A stretch of DNA of 64,000 nt from Acidobacteriota bacterium (GCA_016713675.1 JADJOS010000004.1:434001-498000); one strand, 5' to 3'; numbered from the stretch's first letter, positions 8,192 to 17,342 are shown. Numbers and translations are program-made. Notes: generated from the sequence alone by a model not told the origin.

Positions 8192-8965
8192 CTAGGCCAT
8201 GATTTCCTCGTTTGATTTATTTCCGATTCCCCGCAACAGCCAGAGGGCGTACAGGAAATTCGGCATTACGAACAATATCGGCGCAAGTACGGACATGACA
8301 GTCGGATCGGCCGGAGCTGGAGCAGCATGATGCCCGCCGCGAGAGCCTAGCGCAAAGATCCCAAAGTCCCATAGCCAGTGAATGATCATAGCGGGAATGA
8401 TCGAGCCTGTCCGTATTAGGATGGCAATGAACAGAAGCCCGGACATTGCCGCCGCAACAGCTTGAACGGCAGCCGAGCCCCAGTCGCCGGTTGTGAATCC
8501 ATTAAAAACGTGTACCGCTCCAAAGATGACGGATGTGAGCGTGATCGCTCCTATCGGCCGAAGAGCCGACCTGGCACCACTAAACAAGATGCCTCTAAAT
8601 GCAAGTTCTTCAGAGATCCCAACAAGCAGGGTGTTGATCCCAACGAAAAGGATCGCCTGAGCCGGCGGGAATCCGAGCAATACGGACAATATAAAGAAGA
8701 CCAGAATGAACAGCACGGGCAGCCAAAGGATCAAAAGGCTTTTTGTACTTCGGATGGGTGTAAGCCCCGAATCGCTAGACCAACCAAAGAACCTAACGAC
8801 GCCGATCAAGAAGATGAGACCCAGGATCAAACTTATTGAGATCTGTCGGCTGACCATCTCGGCCTGTCTCATGGTTCCATCGCCGACCTCCAACTTTGCG
8901 CCGACCAATATGATGACCAGGTAAATGACCACGACGACGAAAGAGATAACGAACCTTTTATTCAT
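8192..8965 (-). CDS. CPBP family intramembrane metalloprotease
   Basis: About 257 residues from the ATG at 8965, chosen because GAGG precedes it and the upstream extension is not membrane-like. Seven or eight hydrophobic helices. Motif 1 is GISEELAFRGILF (Glu-Glu...Arg), motif 2 FGAVHVFNG (His), motif 3 HWLWDF (His), the catalytic set of the CPBP/Abi (CAAX-type, Rce1-like) family. Known members cleave prenylated or exported peptides, or give self-immunity to bacteriocins; the substrate here is unknown. It lies between two genes for secreted module-A proteins on the same strand, so processing or handling of those proteins is a reasonable but untested idea. Confidence 0.88.
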   Translation of the reverse strand: MNKRFVISFVVVVIYLVIILVGAKLEVGDGTMRQAEMVSRQISISLILGLIFLIGVVRFFGWSSDSGLTPIRSTKSLLILWLPVLFILVFFILSVLLGFPPAQAILFVGINTLLVGISEELAFRGILFSGARSALRPIGAITLTSVIFGAVHVFNGFTTGDWGSAAVQAVAAAMSGLLFIAILIRTGSIIPAMIIHWLWDFGIFALGSRGGHHAAPAPADPTVMSVLAPILFVMPNFLYALWLLRGIGNKSNEEIMA

Positions 8966-9030
8966 ATGGGCCTCTTCATTAAGAATTTGAGGTTCGGGCC
9001 AGAGCAGCTTGTTCTGACCCGCGCTCAATA

Positions 9031-9804
9031 TCACTTACAGTTTTTTATGTTGCTGCGCAGAATCGAACCCACTTTGCCGTTTCTGACAGCAAACTGAACG
9101 CACTGGCCGGTCTCTTCATTCTTCCAGTATGTATAGCTCGTCGATCCGACCTTCCGACCTTTAACATTGCGGAAGCCTCGAGATTCCATTTCAGTCTCAG
9201 CACCCGGGGCCCTCGAACCGACTAGATCGCGAAGGTCAACTTGCGATGAGGTACCCGCCGAAGGACCGGCGCCCGAAGTGCAGTCCGCCTCGGGCCCTTT
9301 CACGATCGAATCATATCGGCCTTCTACGGTAGCAACGGTCAAACAGACCTTGCTCGAAGCCTTCCACCAATTTGAGTAGGCTCGGCCGTCCTGTTTCACT
9401 GTCTTAATGAATTTGAATCCACGATTCTTGAGTTCAGATTCACCGCCCGAAGCACGAGCTCCGACCAAGTCCTCGAATTGGTCCGATCCGATTCCGGCCG
9501 TCGAACCTGAACCGTTACCTTGGTCGCAATCCAACGCAGGAGCAATAACGATAGAATCGTACCGGCCCTCTACTGTGGCCACAGTGATGCAGGTTTTAGA
9601 CGAGGACTTCCACCAGTTCGACCATTTCCGGTCTTCACCTTCGGTTGTCTTCACAAATTTGTAGCCCAAACGCTGAAGCGTGGTCTCTCCGCTCGACGCT
9701 CGAGCTCCGACAACGCTTCGCAGTTCGCTCGGAGTGTCTTGGGCCTGTACATTACCGATCCCCAAGAGTACGGCGGTAAACAAAAGTAAATATCGTAATT
9801 TCAT
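9031..9804 (-). CDS. Secreted protein of three tandem module-A units
   Basis: 257 residues: signal peptide MKLRYLLLFTAVLLGIGNVQA, then three copies of the same ~65-residue module. Each has a start like LVGARASSGE or LVGSRAPGAE, a hydrophobic turn (LGYKFV, RGFKFI, RGFRNV), a Trp-containing centre (SNWWKSSSKTC, SNWWKASSKVC, TYWKNEETGQC), a strand ending in GRYDSI or GKVGSI, and a closing Cys. Six cysteines are therefore paired two per module. No catalytic residues are apparent; the modules look like small disulfide-bonded binding domains. GAGAGAAG precedes the start. The CPBP gene follows 65 bp downstream. Confidence 0.85.
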   Translation of the reverse strand: MKLRYLLLFTAVLLGIGNVQAQDTPSELRSVVGARASSGETTLQRLGYKFVKTTEGEDRKWSNWWKSSSKTCITVATVEGRYDSIVIAPALDCDQGNGSGSTAGIGSDQFEDLVGARASGGESELKNRGFKFIKTVKQDGRAYSNWWKASSKVCLTVATVEGRYDSIVKGPEADCTSGAGPSAGTSSQVDLRDLVGSRAPGAETEMESRGFRNVKGRKVGSTSYTYWKNEETGQCVQFAVRNGKVGSILRSNIKNCK

Positions 9805-9930
9805 ATTCTTCTCTCAAAAATTAAAACTTCTTTGGCGAAATCGTTTTGTTAGCGAACCACTACCCAATATTGAAAAGCTAAAAATGACGGCTATCGCAAA
9901 TCACTGGTCGGCGATAGCCATCCATGGATC

Positions 9931-10722
9931 TTAGCGGCAATACGGCGAAGATCCGATGTCCCTGACGTTCTCATAGCGACCGTCAGAAACGATTACTTGA
10001 ACACATTGACGCGAGTTGCCGTTGAACCAAATCTGATAACTTGCGTCGCCCACCTTGTATGTATTTCGGTTCTGAAATCCGCGCGAATTCATCGCATTCT
10101 CGGCACCCGAAGCCCGGTCGCCTTGAAGGTCTTTCACGTTTACGTGCGGACGATACCCGCCCCAACCCGAATGGTATGAGGTATTGTTGTTCCTTTCCCT
10201 GACTCCGGACGCGTAGCCCGAACTGTAATCTCGTGAATTGTTCCAATTGTGATAACTTGTGTTGTAAAGCCCGTCTCGGTGACCACGCTCATACTCCGAC
10301 TCTCTGTTACCATCTTCCCAATGCCTGTCATCGTCGTGATCGTGTGCCTTGTGGACGATTGCAGCAGTACCGCCGATCGCCGCGGCCGCGGCGATCGCGA
10401 TCGCAACCTTGCTGGTGGTACTTAGACCGCTTTTCTTTCCGCAGTCTTCCTTCTCGGCGTCGTCTATCTTGCTGTATTTCCCGTCCGTCGTGAGCACCAT
10501 GACACATTTCTTTTTGCTTGAGTTCCACCAATAGCTCCAGCTGCCATTCTCGTCCTTTGAAGTATGGTGGTGCTCATACCCACGCGTCTCGAGTTCGGTC
10601 TCGCCGCCCGCAGCCTTCGTATCCACAAGATCCGTGAGTTTGTCAGCCTGGGCAAACCCGGTTACCGCAAAGATCGCAGTCAGCAGAAGAACACCCAAAA
10701 CTTTTCCGTTAATTGACATCAT
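9931..10722 (-). CDS. Exported module-A protein with internal TM and Asp/His/Tyr-rich linker
   Basis: 263 residues from the ATG at 10722, chosen because GGGAG lies six bases upstream. Order: signal peptide (GKVLGVLLLTAIFAVTGFA); module A copy 1 (LVDTKAAGGETELETRGYE ... WWNSSKKKCVMV ... DC); a hydrophobic alanine-rich helix (SKVAIAIAAAAAIGGTAAIV); a linker HKAHDHDDDRHWED with Tyr/Gly repeats such as YERGHRDGLY and YSSGYASGVRER; and module A copy 2 (LQGDRASGAENAMNSRGFQ ... CVQVIVSDGRYENV ... YC). One module may thus lie on each side of a membrane helix, or the helix may be a spacer. Function unknown. Confidence 0.82.
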   Translation of the reverse strand: MMSINGKVLGVLLLTAIFAVTGFAQADKLTDLVDTKAAGGETELETRGYEHHHTSKDENGSWSYWWNSSKKKCVMVLTTDGKYSKIDDAEKEDCGKKSGLSTTSKVAIAIAAAAAIGGTAAIVHKAHDHDDDRHWEDGNRESEYERGHRDGLYNTSYHNWNNSRDYSSGYASGVRERNNNTSYHSGWGGYRPHVNVKDLQGDRASGAENAMNSRGFQNRNTYKVGDASYQIWFNGNSRQCVQVIVSDGRYENVRDIGSSPYCR

Positions 10723-10758
10723 ATTTTCTCCCAATTTATTTACCTTGATCGCAGGCGA

Positions 10759-12651
10759 TCACTTTGGCCACTTATTGTCGGCCGGGTTCGCGTCCATGAA
10801 GATTCCACCGTTTAGTACCAATGACCTGACGGCTTTTGGTTGACTTAGCCTGACTAGGGTCTCTTTCATGTTCAATCTCCAGACATCCGGCCCTTGGCGG
10901 ATCGTTTCTGTCGAACCATCGTTGAAAGTCACGACCAGATCTGCCGGGGCAGGATAGCCGCCGATGTTTTGAATCGTCACAAGAGTGCTGCCGCTCTCAG
11001 TTTTAACGTCAGTGATCGCGTGGTCTATGTAGCCGTTCGAAAAGAACCATGCGTTCCAGAACCAATTGAGTTCTTTGCCTGTGTGAGTATTGAACGAATA
11101 GAACATATCCCACGGGATCGGGTGCTTTCCGTTCCAGTCGTTCATGAAACCGTGCAGGCCCTTTCGGAAATCTGAATCGCCGAGGAGTTCCTTGAGTGCA
11201 AGATATCCCAAAGCCGCCTTACCATACTTGTTATCGCCATACACTGGAAAGAGTCCTGAAACGGCCTGCTCCGGCGTCATGATCGGCAGATCGGTCGAGG
11301 AGTCGGTTCCGTTGATCCATCCATTGACGCGATACTTAACAAACAATGGGTCAGTAAACTCCTTGCCAAATCGTTTGGTATTGAACATGTGTTCGAACGC
11401 GGTCGTCCATCCCTCTTCCATAAACGAATAGCGGCGCTCGTTGATGCCCATGTAAAACGGAAAATATGTGTGCAATATCTCGTGAGCAGCTATGAAATGC
11501 TGCATCTGCGGATCTTCTTGCGAGCTGTCGTTGGCCATCATCGGCGCTTCCATATCCGCACTTCCTCTGAAAATGGTCATCTTCGGATATGGATAGGGAA
11601 TACCCGGCCAGTCATTTGAAGCAAAATCGAGCGCAGACTTGATATACGTCACCATGTTGGCGAAATTCTTCGACGGGTCGTCATACGCCGCCTGAGTCGC
11701 AACTCGACGGCCGGTCTTTCTATCGACAATTAGGCTGCTCGCGTCCCAATTGTAATGGTCACTGAGGCCGTATACTATGTCGGGAACGAAGTCAGATCTC
11801 CACTTCCATGTGACCGTCGGCGTTTGAGCGGTGACCGTCCCGGCCTTGATCTCCGCAGCCGACGCGACCCTGATCACCTCATCACTCGTGAGTGATCGTC
11901 TAAGGCGTTCGGCGTGTTTTGGTTGCAGGACCTCCTCGATATTCGTCAAATTCCCGGTACCCCAAACGATGAAGTTCTTTGGCACCGTCACCTCAACGTT
12001 GTAGTCGTTAAATTCCGCATAAAATTCGTGGCCGCCGAGCAAATGCTGGTCAGTATCCCACCCGTTTACGTTGTCCAGGACCGCGACACGCGGATAGAAG
12101 TACGCAATGTAAAAGGTCGTCTCGTCGATCGCTCCGTCGCGATCAGATTTTTCTGCCAGATCGTAGTGCCACCTAAAACTAACGGTAGTTGAGCCACCCG
12201 GCGGGATCGGTTTCTCAAGATCGACCGCGTTCAAGGTTAGCCCCTTTGTGTCGATAAGCGGCTTCCAGGGTCGGGCCTTCCCATTCTCAGAAAATTCATC
12301 GATCACTGCATCAGCGGTCAACTGCCGAGCATCGACGTTTTTTTCACGAGCCGCTTCAGGTGCGTGAGCGTTCATCTCGAGACGTAGAATGAGTCGGCCA
12401 AGGGGCTGAGGGCTATTGTTCGTGAAAACTATATCTTGTGAGCCATTTACTCTCCGGCTAGGTGGGGTAACTGATATCTTGATGTTGTGAGTTGATTTGT
12501 TTTGGAAGTACTTCGGACTTGGCTTGCCGTCCATCGAACGCAAACCGGCCTTGTAAGCAGCCTTCACATTTCGCGGCATGTATAGTCCCTGTGAATATGT
12601 GTTGATCGACCACAAAAGGATCAACAGGACTGCTAAATATTTGACTTTCAT
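10759..12651 (-). CDS. Secreted M1 family metallopeptidase
   Basis: About 630 residues from the ATG at 12651 (MKVKYLAVLLILLWSINTYS is a signal peptide; the longer upstream frame reads through the promoter and is not believed). The gluzincin motif HEILH lies near residue 390 with the third zinc ligand Glu in YSFMEEGWTTAFEH 18 residues on, as in M1 aminopeptidases. The N-terminal part is the M1 beta-domain (SQDIVFTNNSPQPLGRLILR) and the C-terminal part a helical/beta extension. The usual GAMEN exopeptidase motif appears as ADMEAPMM. It would release amino acids from extracytoplasmic peptides. The gene is preceded by a 332-bp gap and followed 36 bp later by a module-A gene. Confidence 0.9.
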   Translation of the reverse strand: MKVKYLAVLLILLWSINTYSQGLYMPRNVKAAYKAGLRSMDGKPSPKYFQNKSTHNIKISVTPPSRRVNGSQDIVFTNNSPQPLGRLILRLEMNAHAPEAAREKNVDARQLTADAVIDEFSENGKARPWKPLIDTKGLTLNAVDLEKPIPPGGSTTVSFRWHYDLAEKSDRDGAIDETTFYIAYFYPRVAVLDNVNGWDTDQHLLGGHEFYAEFNDYNVEVTVPKNFIVWGTGNLTNIEEVLQPKHAERLRRSLTSDEVIRVASAAEIKAGTVTAQTPTVTWKWRSDFVPDIVYGLSDHYNWDASSLIVDRKTGRRVATQAAYDDPSKNFANMVTYIKSALDFASNDWPGIPYPYPKMTIFRGSADMEAPMMANDSSQEDPQMQHFIAAHEILHTYFPFYMGINERRYSFMEEGWTTAFEHMFNTKRFGKEFTDPLFVKYRVNGWINGTDSSTDLPIMTPEQAVSGLFPVYGDNKYGKAALGYLALKELLGDSDFRKGLHGFMNDWNGKHPIPWDMFYSFNTHTGKELNWFWNAWFFSNGYIDHAITDVKTESGSTLVTIQNIGGYPAPADLVVTFNDGSTETIRQGPDVWRLNMKETLVRLSQPKAVRSLVLNGGIFMDANPADNKWPK

Positions 12652-12983
12652 GATTCTCCTAAACAGAAAATGCAAAATACCTTCTTGGGTACAAACGCGA
12701 TCTGGATTCGTACGAAGAAATTTCCAATAAGATTGCAAGGATATAGAAGTATTGAATGCGTTTTGGAGGGGTGCCTCGAACTGACCGAGAGCGGTTGCAT
12801 TCAATTTCCGTTTCAATATCGAGCCCAGGTCAGGATAAGATCCCGTTCCATCGCTAAAATTAAGTGAGGTGGATAGACACGACACTCGCCCGAACAGTTC
12901 CTTAAAAAAGATAGTCTAGACGAACGTAAATTGAAGTGAAATACGAATCACTACTGAAAAATCCTACGTGTTTCTACGTATTT
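12652..12983. other. Intergenic region between response regulator and M1 peptidase genes
   Basis: 332 bp with no convincing coding frame. It holds the 3' end of the two-component operon and the promoter of the M1 gene (both minus). A direct repeat CTACGTGTTTCTACGT lies near 12963-12979. No clear terminator stem was found. Confidence 0.4.
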
Positions 12984-13646
12984 TCAGGCAAGGCGGTTGA
13001 TCTCTTGCTTATGATGGATAGCAAACTTAAAGAGGGCGTTCGGGCCATTCAGACCAAGCTTGGTGCAGATATTGTATCGATGAGTTTCTACTGTCCTGAC
13101 GGTGACGAAAAGAGCTTCGGCGATCTCTCGGCTCGTCATAGATTCCGTTACAAGTTTCAGTACATTGCGTTCTGCTTGTGAAAGGGTACTTAAAAATGGA
13201 GCTATTTCTGTTCGTTTTGGAGTTTCGGCGTTCTCGAGGATCAGATCGTTCAATGCCGGGCTTAGATAGATGTTTCCTTCCGCTACACGCTTGATGCAGT
13301 TGCCGATCTCGTTCAAGGCCGAATCTTTCAATACGTAACCAATTACACCTAGCGATCTAAGTGAACGCAGAATAGAATTATCTTTGTGCATCGTCAGAAA
13401 GACGATCTTGACCGGGAGTCCAAGTGCTTTTAACTCACGGGCGGTCTCGATGCCGTCCTTTACCGGCATATCGACGTCCAATATCAATACGTCCGGCCGA
13501 AGATCCCGGGTAAGCTCGATCGCTGTCTCGCCGTTGTCTGCTTCGCCAATTACCTTGAGATTCTTATTTTTTTCGATGGTAACCGATAAGCCTTGCCGAA
13601 ATATCGGGTGGTCGTCGACGATCACTACGTTTATTGACTTCGACAT
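12984..13646 (-). CDS. NarL/FixJ-type response regulator
   Basis: About 220 residues from the ATG at 13646 (an upstream extension overlapping the kinase gene is unlikely). Receiver domain with acidic pair VDDHP, phospho-acceptor Asp in LILDVDMPVKDG, the conserved Thr in VFLTMH and Lys in VLKDSA; then a LuxR-type helix-turn-helix (LSQAERNVLKLVTESMTSREIAEALFVTVRTVETHRYNI, positions about 160-200). The start lies one base after the kinase stop, so the two are translationally coupled and almost certainly cognate. It would act as a phosphorylation-dependent DNA-binding regulator; targets are unknown. Confidence 0.93.
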   Translation of the reverse strand: MSKSINVVIVDDHPIFRQGLSVTIEKNKNLKVIGEADNGETAIELTRDLRPDVLILDVDMPVKDGIETARELKALGLPVKIVFLTMHKDNSILRSLRSLGVIGYVLKDSALNEIGNCIKRVAEGNIYLSPALNDLILENAETPKRTEIAPFLSTLSQAERNVLKLVTESMTSREIAEALFVTVRTVETHRYNICTKLGLNGPNALFKFAIHHKQEINRLA

Positions 13647-13647
13647 A

Positions 13648-15132
13648 TTACTTCTTAAGCCTAATGTGTATACGCGTTCCATCAGAGTCTCGCGATTCGA
13701 TATTTATCTCGCCGCCCAGCAACTTTACCCGCTGCAAAACGCTCTGCACGCCGAACCCTCGGGTCGAGCCGTTTGACTCAAAATATTGGTTTGTCGCAAA
13801 ACCCTTGCCATAGTCGGCGATCAAAATAGAAACGGTATCGCCCATTCGAAGGATCGATACTCTGCCCCTCGGACTTTCGGAATGCTTAATAATATTGTTT
13901 AGACATTCTTGGACGACCCGATATATGCTCAGCTCGGCCTCCTCCGGGAAAAGACCGTCAATATTATCGAGTTTTAGTTCAAAAATTACGCCGGTGGCAC
14001 TTTCGATCTGCTCGGTGATGTTTCTGATCGCGTCGGTCAATCCAAATCGTCTAAGATTCTGAGGCGATAGATTTCTAACGATCGCTCTGGTTTCGTGGAG
14101 AGCTTGAGCCGCCGTTTCCGAGATCTGCTGCAATCGTTCTTGCACTTCAGCCGGATCTTCGGAGGCGTCAAGTCCAAGATGAGCCCAATTCCTGATGATT
14201 AGCAGATTTTGGCCAAGTCCGTCGTGAAGTTCGGTTGCAATGCGTCCGCGTTCACTCTCTTGTGCATTCAGCAACTGCTTTGAAAACTCGACTTGCTTCA
14301 GACGGCGAGATTCAAGCTGACCCATTCGTATCCTATAACCCACGATCGCGACAATCGACAGAGCGAATAGTCCGAAAAGAGCAAACCATGAAGTCTGCCA
14401 AAAATACTTGTCCACAACGATCGAAAGGACCGCCGTATTCTCGCTCATAACCCCGTTAGCGTTCACGGCTCGAACCTGAAATGTGTAGTCGCCTCCGGGC
14501 AGATATGGATAGAACGCTGTCCGTCGGGTACCCGCATCGGTCCAGTCACCGTCAAGTCCATCCAGCTTGTAAAAAAAGCGGATACTCTCAGGCTTAGAAA
14601 AGCTCAGGCCGGTAAATCGGATTTCCAAATCTCGTTGCCCTATCGGGATCGACATGGAATTTGTTTTGCTGATCTCTACCGGGGCGGATTGTGATCGGCC
14701 GTCGTCGGGCCTGGTAGACGCCCCCTCGATGATAACCTTGGGTGCCGTTCGGATGGTCAAAGTCGGATCGATGATAACAACGTCTTTGATCGTCGGAAAC
14801 CAGAGTCGACCGTCACGTGTTTTGATTCCGGCATATTGATGTCCACCACTTGCTTCGCTGCTTTTCATGCCATCGGCAACTCCATAAACCGAGCCGATGA
14901 TCGAGCTCTTATCGTGATCAGCAACAGAATTCAACTCGTCGCGGCCAACCGAAAATATTCCGAGATTTCCCAAAACCCAAAATCTGCCCGCATCGTCTAC
15001 GAGGATTCTGGAAACAAAATTGTCATGGAGGCCCTGAGCGGTCGTAATCGCCTCCAACTTACCTTCACGGAGCCGATTTATCCCGCCGCCATAGGTTCCT
15101 AGCCACATTGTCCCGTCGTCGTCCTCCACCAC
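13648..15132 (-). CDS. Propeller sensor histidine kinase, C-terminal part (after in-frame TAG)
   Basis: 494 residues in the same frame as the upstream part at 15142-16647, separated only by a TAG codon (15142-15144) and three codons. It holds the last propeller strands, a Y_Y_Y domain (FFYKLDGLDGDWTDAGTRR...YTFQVRAVNANG), one TM helix (TSWFALFGLFALSIVAIVGY), a HisKA_3 dimerisation domain with phospho-acceptor His in ATELHDGLGQN, and an HATPase domain ending RGFGVQSVLQRVKLLGGEI. The GTG used as a start at 15132 is only a formal start; the part has no signal peptide. The response regulator gene begins one base after its stop. Confidence 0.8.
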   Translation of the reverse strand: MVEDDDGTMWLGTYGGGINRLREGKLEAITTAQGLHDNFVSRILVDDAGRFWVLGNLGIFSVGRDELNSVADHDKSSIIGSVYGVADGMKSSEASGGHQYAGIKTRDGRLWFPTIKDVVIIDPTLTIRTAPKVIIEGASTRPDDGRSQSAPVEISKTNSMSIPIGQRDLEIRFTGLSFSKPESIRFFYKLDGLDGDWTDAGTRRTAFYPYLPGGDYTFQVRAVNANGVMSENTAVLSIVVDKYFWQTSWFALFGLFALSIVAIVGYRIRMGQLESRRLKQVEFSKQLLNAQESERGRIATELHDGLGQNLLIIRNWAHLGLDASEDPAEVQERLQQISETAAQALHETRAIVRNLSPQNLRRFGLTDAIRNITEQIESATGVIFELKLDNIDGLFPEEAELSIYRVVQECLNNIIKHSESPRGRVSILRMGDTVSILIADYGKGFATNQYFESNGSTRGFGVQSVLQRVKLLGGEINIESRDSDGTRIHIRLKK

Positions 15133-15141
15133 CTCGCCAAC

Positions 15142-16647
15142 CTAATTCCCCGATAGTCCATTTTCAGGAGTGATATTTTCAAATTTGCCGTCTTTGAATT
15201 TGCTGACGCCGCCAATTGCACCGATCCATATAGTATTGTCTCTTGTTTGAGTAATGAAGTGCACACTATTGCCGACCAGTCCTTCATGGGTCGTGAAATG
15301 GGTATACTCATTATCCGCGAATTTCCAAAGTCCATTTGGGGTTCCGATCCACAACCCTGAATTCCGATCGAAATATAACGAATTGATCTGCCCGAGCCTT
15401 ACCTGTGGCGGGATCGAGATCCTTCCGTTATTTACGGTGTATAATCCCGAACGCCCCCCGACCCAAAGCACATTGTTGCGGTCAAAAGCTAAGGCCGAGA
15501 GCAGCTCGGGACCGCCGGAGGGGCTCGAAATATCTATCTTTTCGACCTTGCGGCCTTTTACTTTTAATAAATCATGCCCGGCTAACCATACCGTGCCCTC
15601 CGAGTCCTCAGAAACTGAATACCGAGCCCACACATCCATGTCAGTAAAGTCTCCGACCATGGCGATCTTCCTTCGGGTTAACCGGACCAGTCCGTCGGAT
15701 TCTGTAGCGAGCCAGATGTTGTCCTCCTTATCGAAAAATAATGCACGTGAACCTCCGGTCACATAGTCCCTAATATCATGGGTGACCATTTCGCCGTCGC
15801 TAAACTCGTGTAAGAGATTCCCTCCCTGACACCATAGATCGTTGGATTCGAAGGCCGGAGTACACCCCCCAAGAGTGACATCGCTATTCTTTGGCAGGAT
15901 CGGGGAGTACTTTCCATCTTCGAACCAGCCAAGCGACGAGATCGTCTCAACGATCATCCTGCCATCGTCAGCAAATTCGATATTGAGGATGTTAATGGGA
16001 AGGGGCAGACCCAACGAGTCTGCCCTAACCACATGATCACCTTGAATAAGGAAAGCCCTTCCGTTCGAGGTCCAAACATTGTTACCAGGGCCTTTCGCCA
16101 ACCCAAATGCTCGCTCTCTGGATATTATTTTTACAGAGTCAGCTATCACTGAGCCATCCTCGTTAAAGGCGAACCGCTCGATGCCCGAATCGGATGCAAT
16201 ATAAAGCCTGCCTTCGTCGTCCTCCACGAACTGCCAGACTGTTACTCGTCTGAAATCAGGAGCCGATATAAATTCACTGAATTTTCCGTCAACAAGCGTA
16301 TATACCTGGCCCGATTCAGTTCCGATCCAGAGGTTCTTCCTCCGGTCTTCGTAAAGCGATAATACACGACTGCTGGCGAGACCTGGTGAATTGGTTGAAT
16401 CGAAAATAGTGAACTTAATGCCATCGAATCTTGCCAATCCACCGAACGTACCAAGCCATATATACCCGTCACTTGTTTGAAGTATCGAGGTGACCGTGTT
16501 TTGCGGCAATCCGTCTTCAGTTGTCCACTTCTTGATCAACAGATCATTCGTTTTCGCCCCGATAAATTTGCTCGCCGCCCACACATCCTGAGTCGCCACC
16601 AGAATTAATGCTGACAGAAAGACAAGAAATCGAAGCTGTGAGGTCAT
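15142..16647 (-). CDS. Propeller sensor histidine kinase, N-terminal part (ends at in-frame TAG)
   Basis: 501 residues: signal peptide (LRFLVFLSALILVATQDVWA), then a two-component-regulator propeller with repeated blades of the type DGYIWLGTFGGLARFDG, KNLWIGTESGQVYTL, NVLWVGGRSGLYTVN, SGLWIGTPNGLWKF and NTIWIGAIGGVSKF. The frame stops at a TAG inside a blade (ENGLSGN-stop-VGEVVEDDDGTMWLG), with perfect sequence continuity on both sides, so a single base substitution interrupts a roughly 1000-residue sensor kinase. The whole system resembles hybrid regulators that sense polysaccharide or peptide breakdown products, but the ligand is unknown. Confidence 0.8.
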   Translation of the reverse strand: MTSQLRFLVFLSALILVATQDVWAASKFIGAKTNDLLIKKWTTEDGLPQNTVTSILQTSDGYIWLGTFGGLARFDGIKFTIFDSTNSPGLASSRVLSLYEDRRKNLWIGTESGQVYTLVDGKFSEFISAPDFRRVTVWQFVEDDEGRLYIASDSGIERFAFNEDGSVIADSVKIISRERAFGLAKGPGNNVWTSNGRAFLIQGDHVVRADSLGLPLPINILNIEFADDGRMIVETISSLGWFEDGKYSPILPKNSDVTLGGCTPAFESNDLWCQGGNLLHEFSDGEMVTHDIRDYVTGGSRALFFDKEDNIWLATESDGLVRLTRRKIAMVGDFTDMDVWARYSVSEDSEGTVWLAGHDLLKVKGRKVEKIDISSPSGGPELLSALAFDRNNVLWVGGRSGLYTVNNGRISIPPQVRLGQINSLYFDRNSGLWIGTPNGLWKFADNEYTHFTTHEGLVGNSVHFITQTRDNTIWIGAIGGVSKFKDGKFENITPENGLSGN

Positions 16648-17281
16648 AGATGTGCTTGATTTCCATCATATACAAATGTTGATCAAATTGTTATCAGCAA
16701 ATCGGCATTCAAATAGTGGTTTCGTCAATTCGCAATAGATCGACTCATATATCCAAGCGATATTTGCCGGCAATCGGTACCATACGATACAGCTACAATA
16801 TCGAACGAAGTTCTGAGTTTGTTACTCGACAGCCAGCCACTTACACCGCGGACATCTTTTGATTCATTTCGTAGCTGGTTTGAAAGTAACGATTCCGATT
16901 CAGACGGGCCAATTTGCATGATATTCAGGACGATTGAAAACAAATTTGCTGGTTACGAATGGCCACGGAGATCGAAACACTGACACAACTTGCTTCCGAA
17001 CGGATCTGCTCTAAGAATCCGATTACATTGAAGGTATAATGGCCAGAACCCGAAAGAATGTCCGTTTCTTACCGACATTCGACCTCAACGAATTGGAATC
17101 GCCGCCAAAATGGTCAAATTCGGATGCAATTCTCGCCCAACGACTTCTCCAACCATGAAAGTGCAACAAACCCTCCAAACAACAATGAGAGGGGCTTAAC
17201 CATCCAATGAGAAATGATCTTAAACCGTTACGTATAAATGGTTTTATGACCTAATCCAAATTCAGGGAATCTGAATTTGAA
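16648..17281. other. Gene-poor stretch with overlapping short frames at island end
   Basis: No recognised gene. On the plus strand there is an open frame without an ATG start (about 16723-16980, about 85 codons, ending WPRRSKH), overlapped by a 26-codon frame (16959-17039) whose TAA overlaps the ATG of a 39-codon frame (17039-17158). The chain of overlaps next to a duplicated tRNA end suggests decayed coding sequence, possibly of a lost integration gene, but no residues match an integrase. The promoter of the minus-strand sensor kinase must lie near 16650-16750. Confidence 0.35.
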
Positions 17282-17328
17282 GACTGAAAATCCGCGTGTC
17301 GGCGGTTCGACCCCGTCTCTGGCCACCA
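17282..17328 (+). repeat. Duplicated 3' end of tRNA-Phe (candidate att site)
   Basis: 47 bp identical to tRNA-Phe positions 3198-3244, covering the anticodon arm from its 3' part through the T-arm, the acceptor 3' strand and CCA. The 5' half of the tRNA is absent, so it cannot be a functional tRNA gene. It is followed 14 bp later by a terminator, as the intact gene is. Confidence 0.9.
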
Positions 17329-17342
17329 ATATTTCTAAGAAG

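Noticed and set aside
15142..15144. Read-through or recoding of TAG in the sensor kinase
   Set aside because: No structure or known signal for recoding is visible and other genes in the window use TAG as a normal stop (for example the 51714 remnant and NadD-type neighbours use all three stops). A nonsense change or error is simpler.
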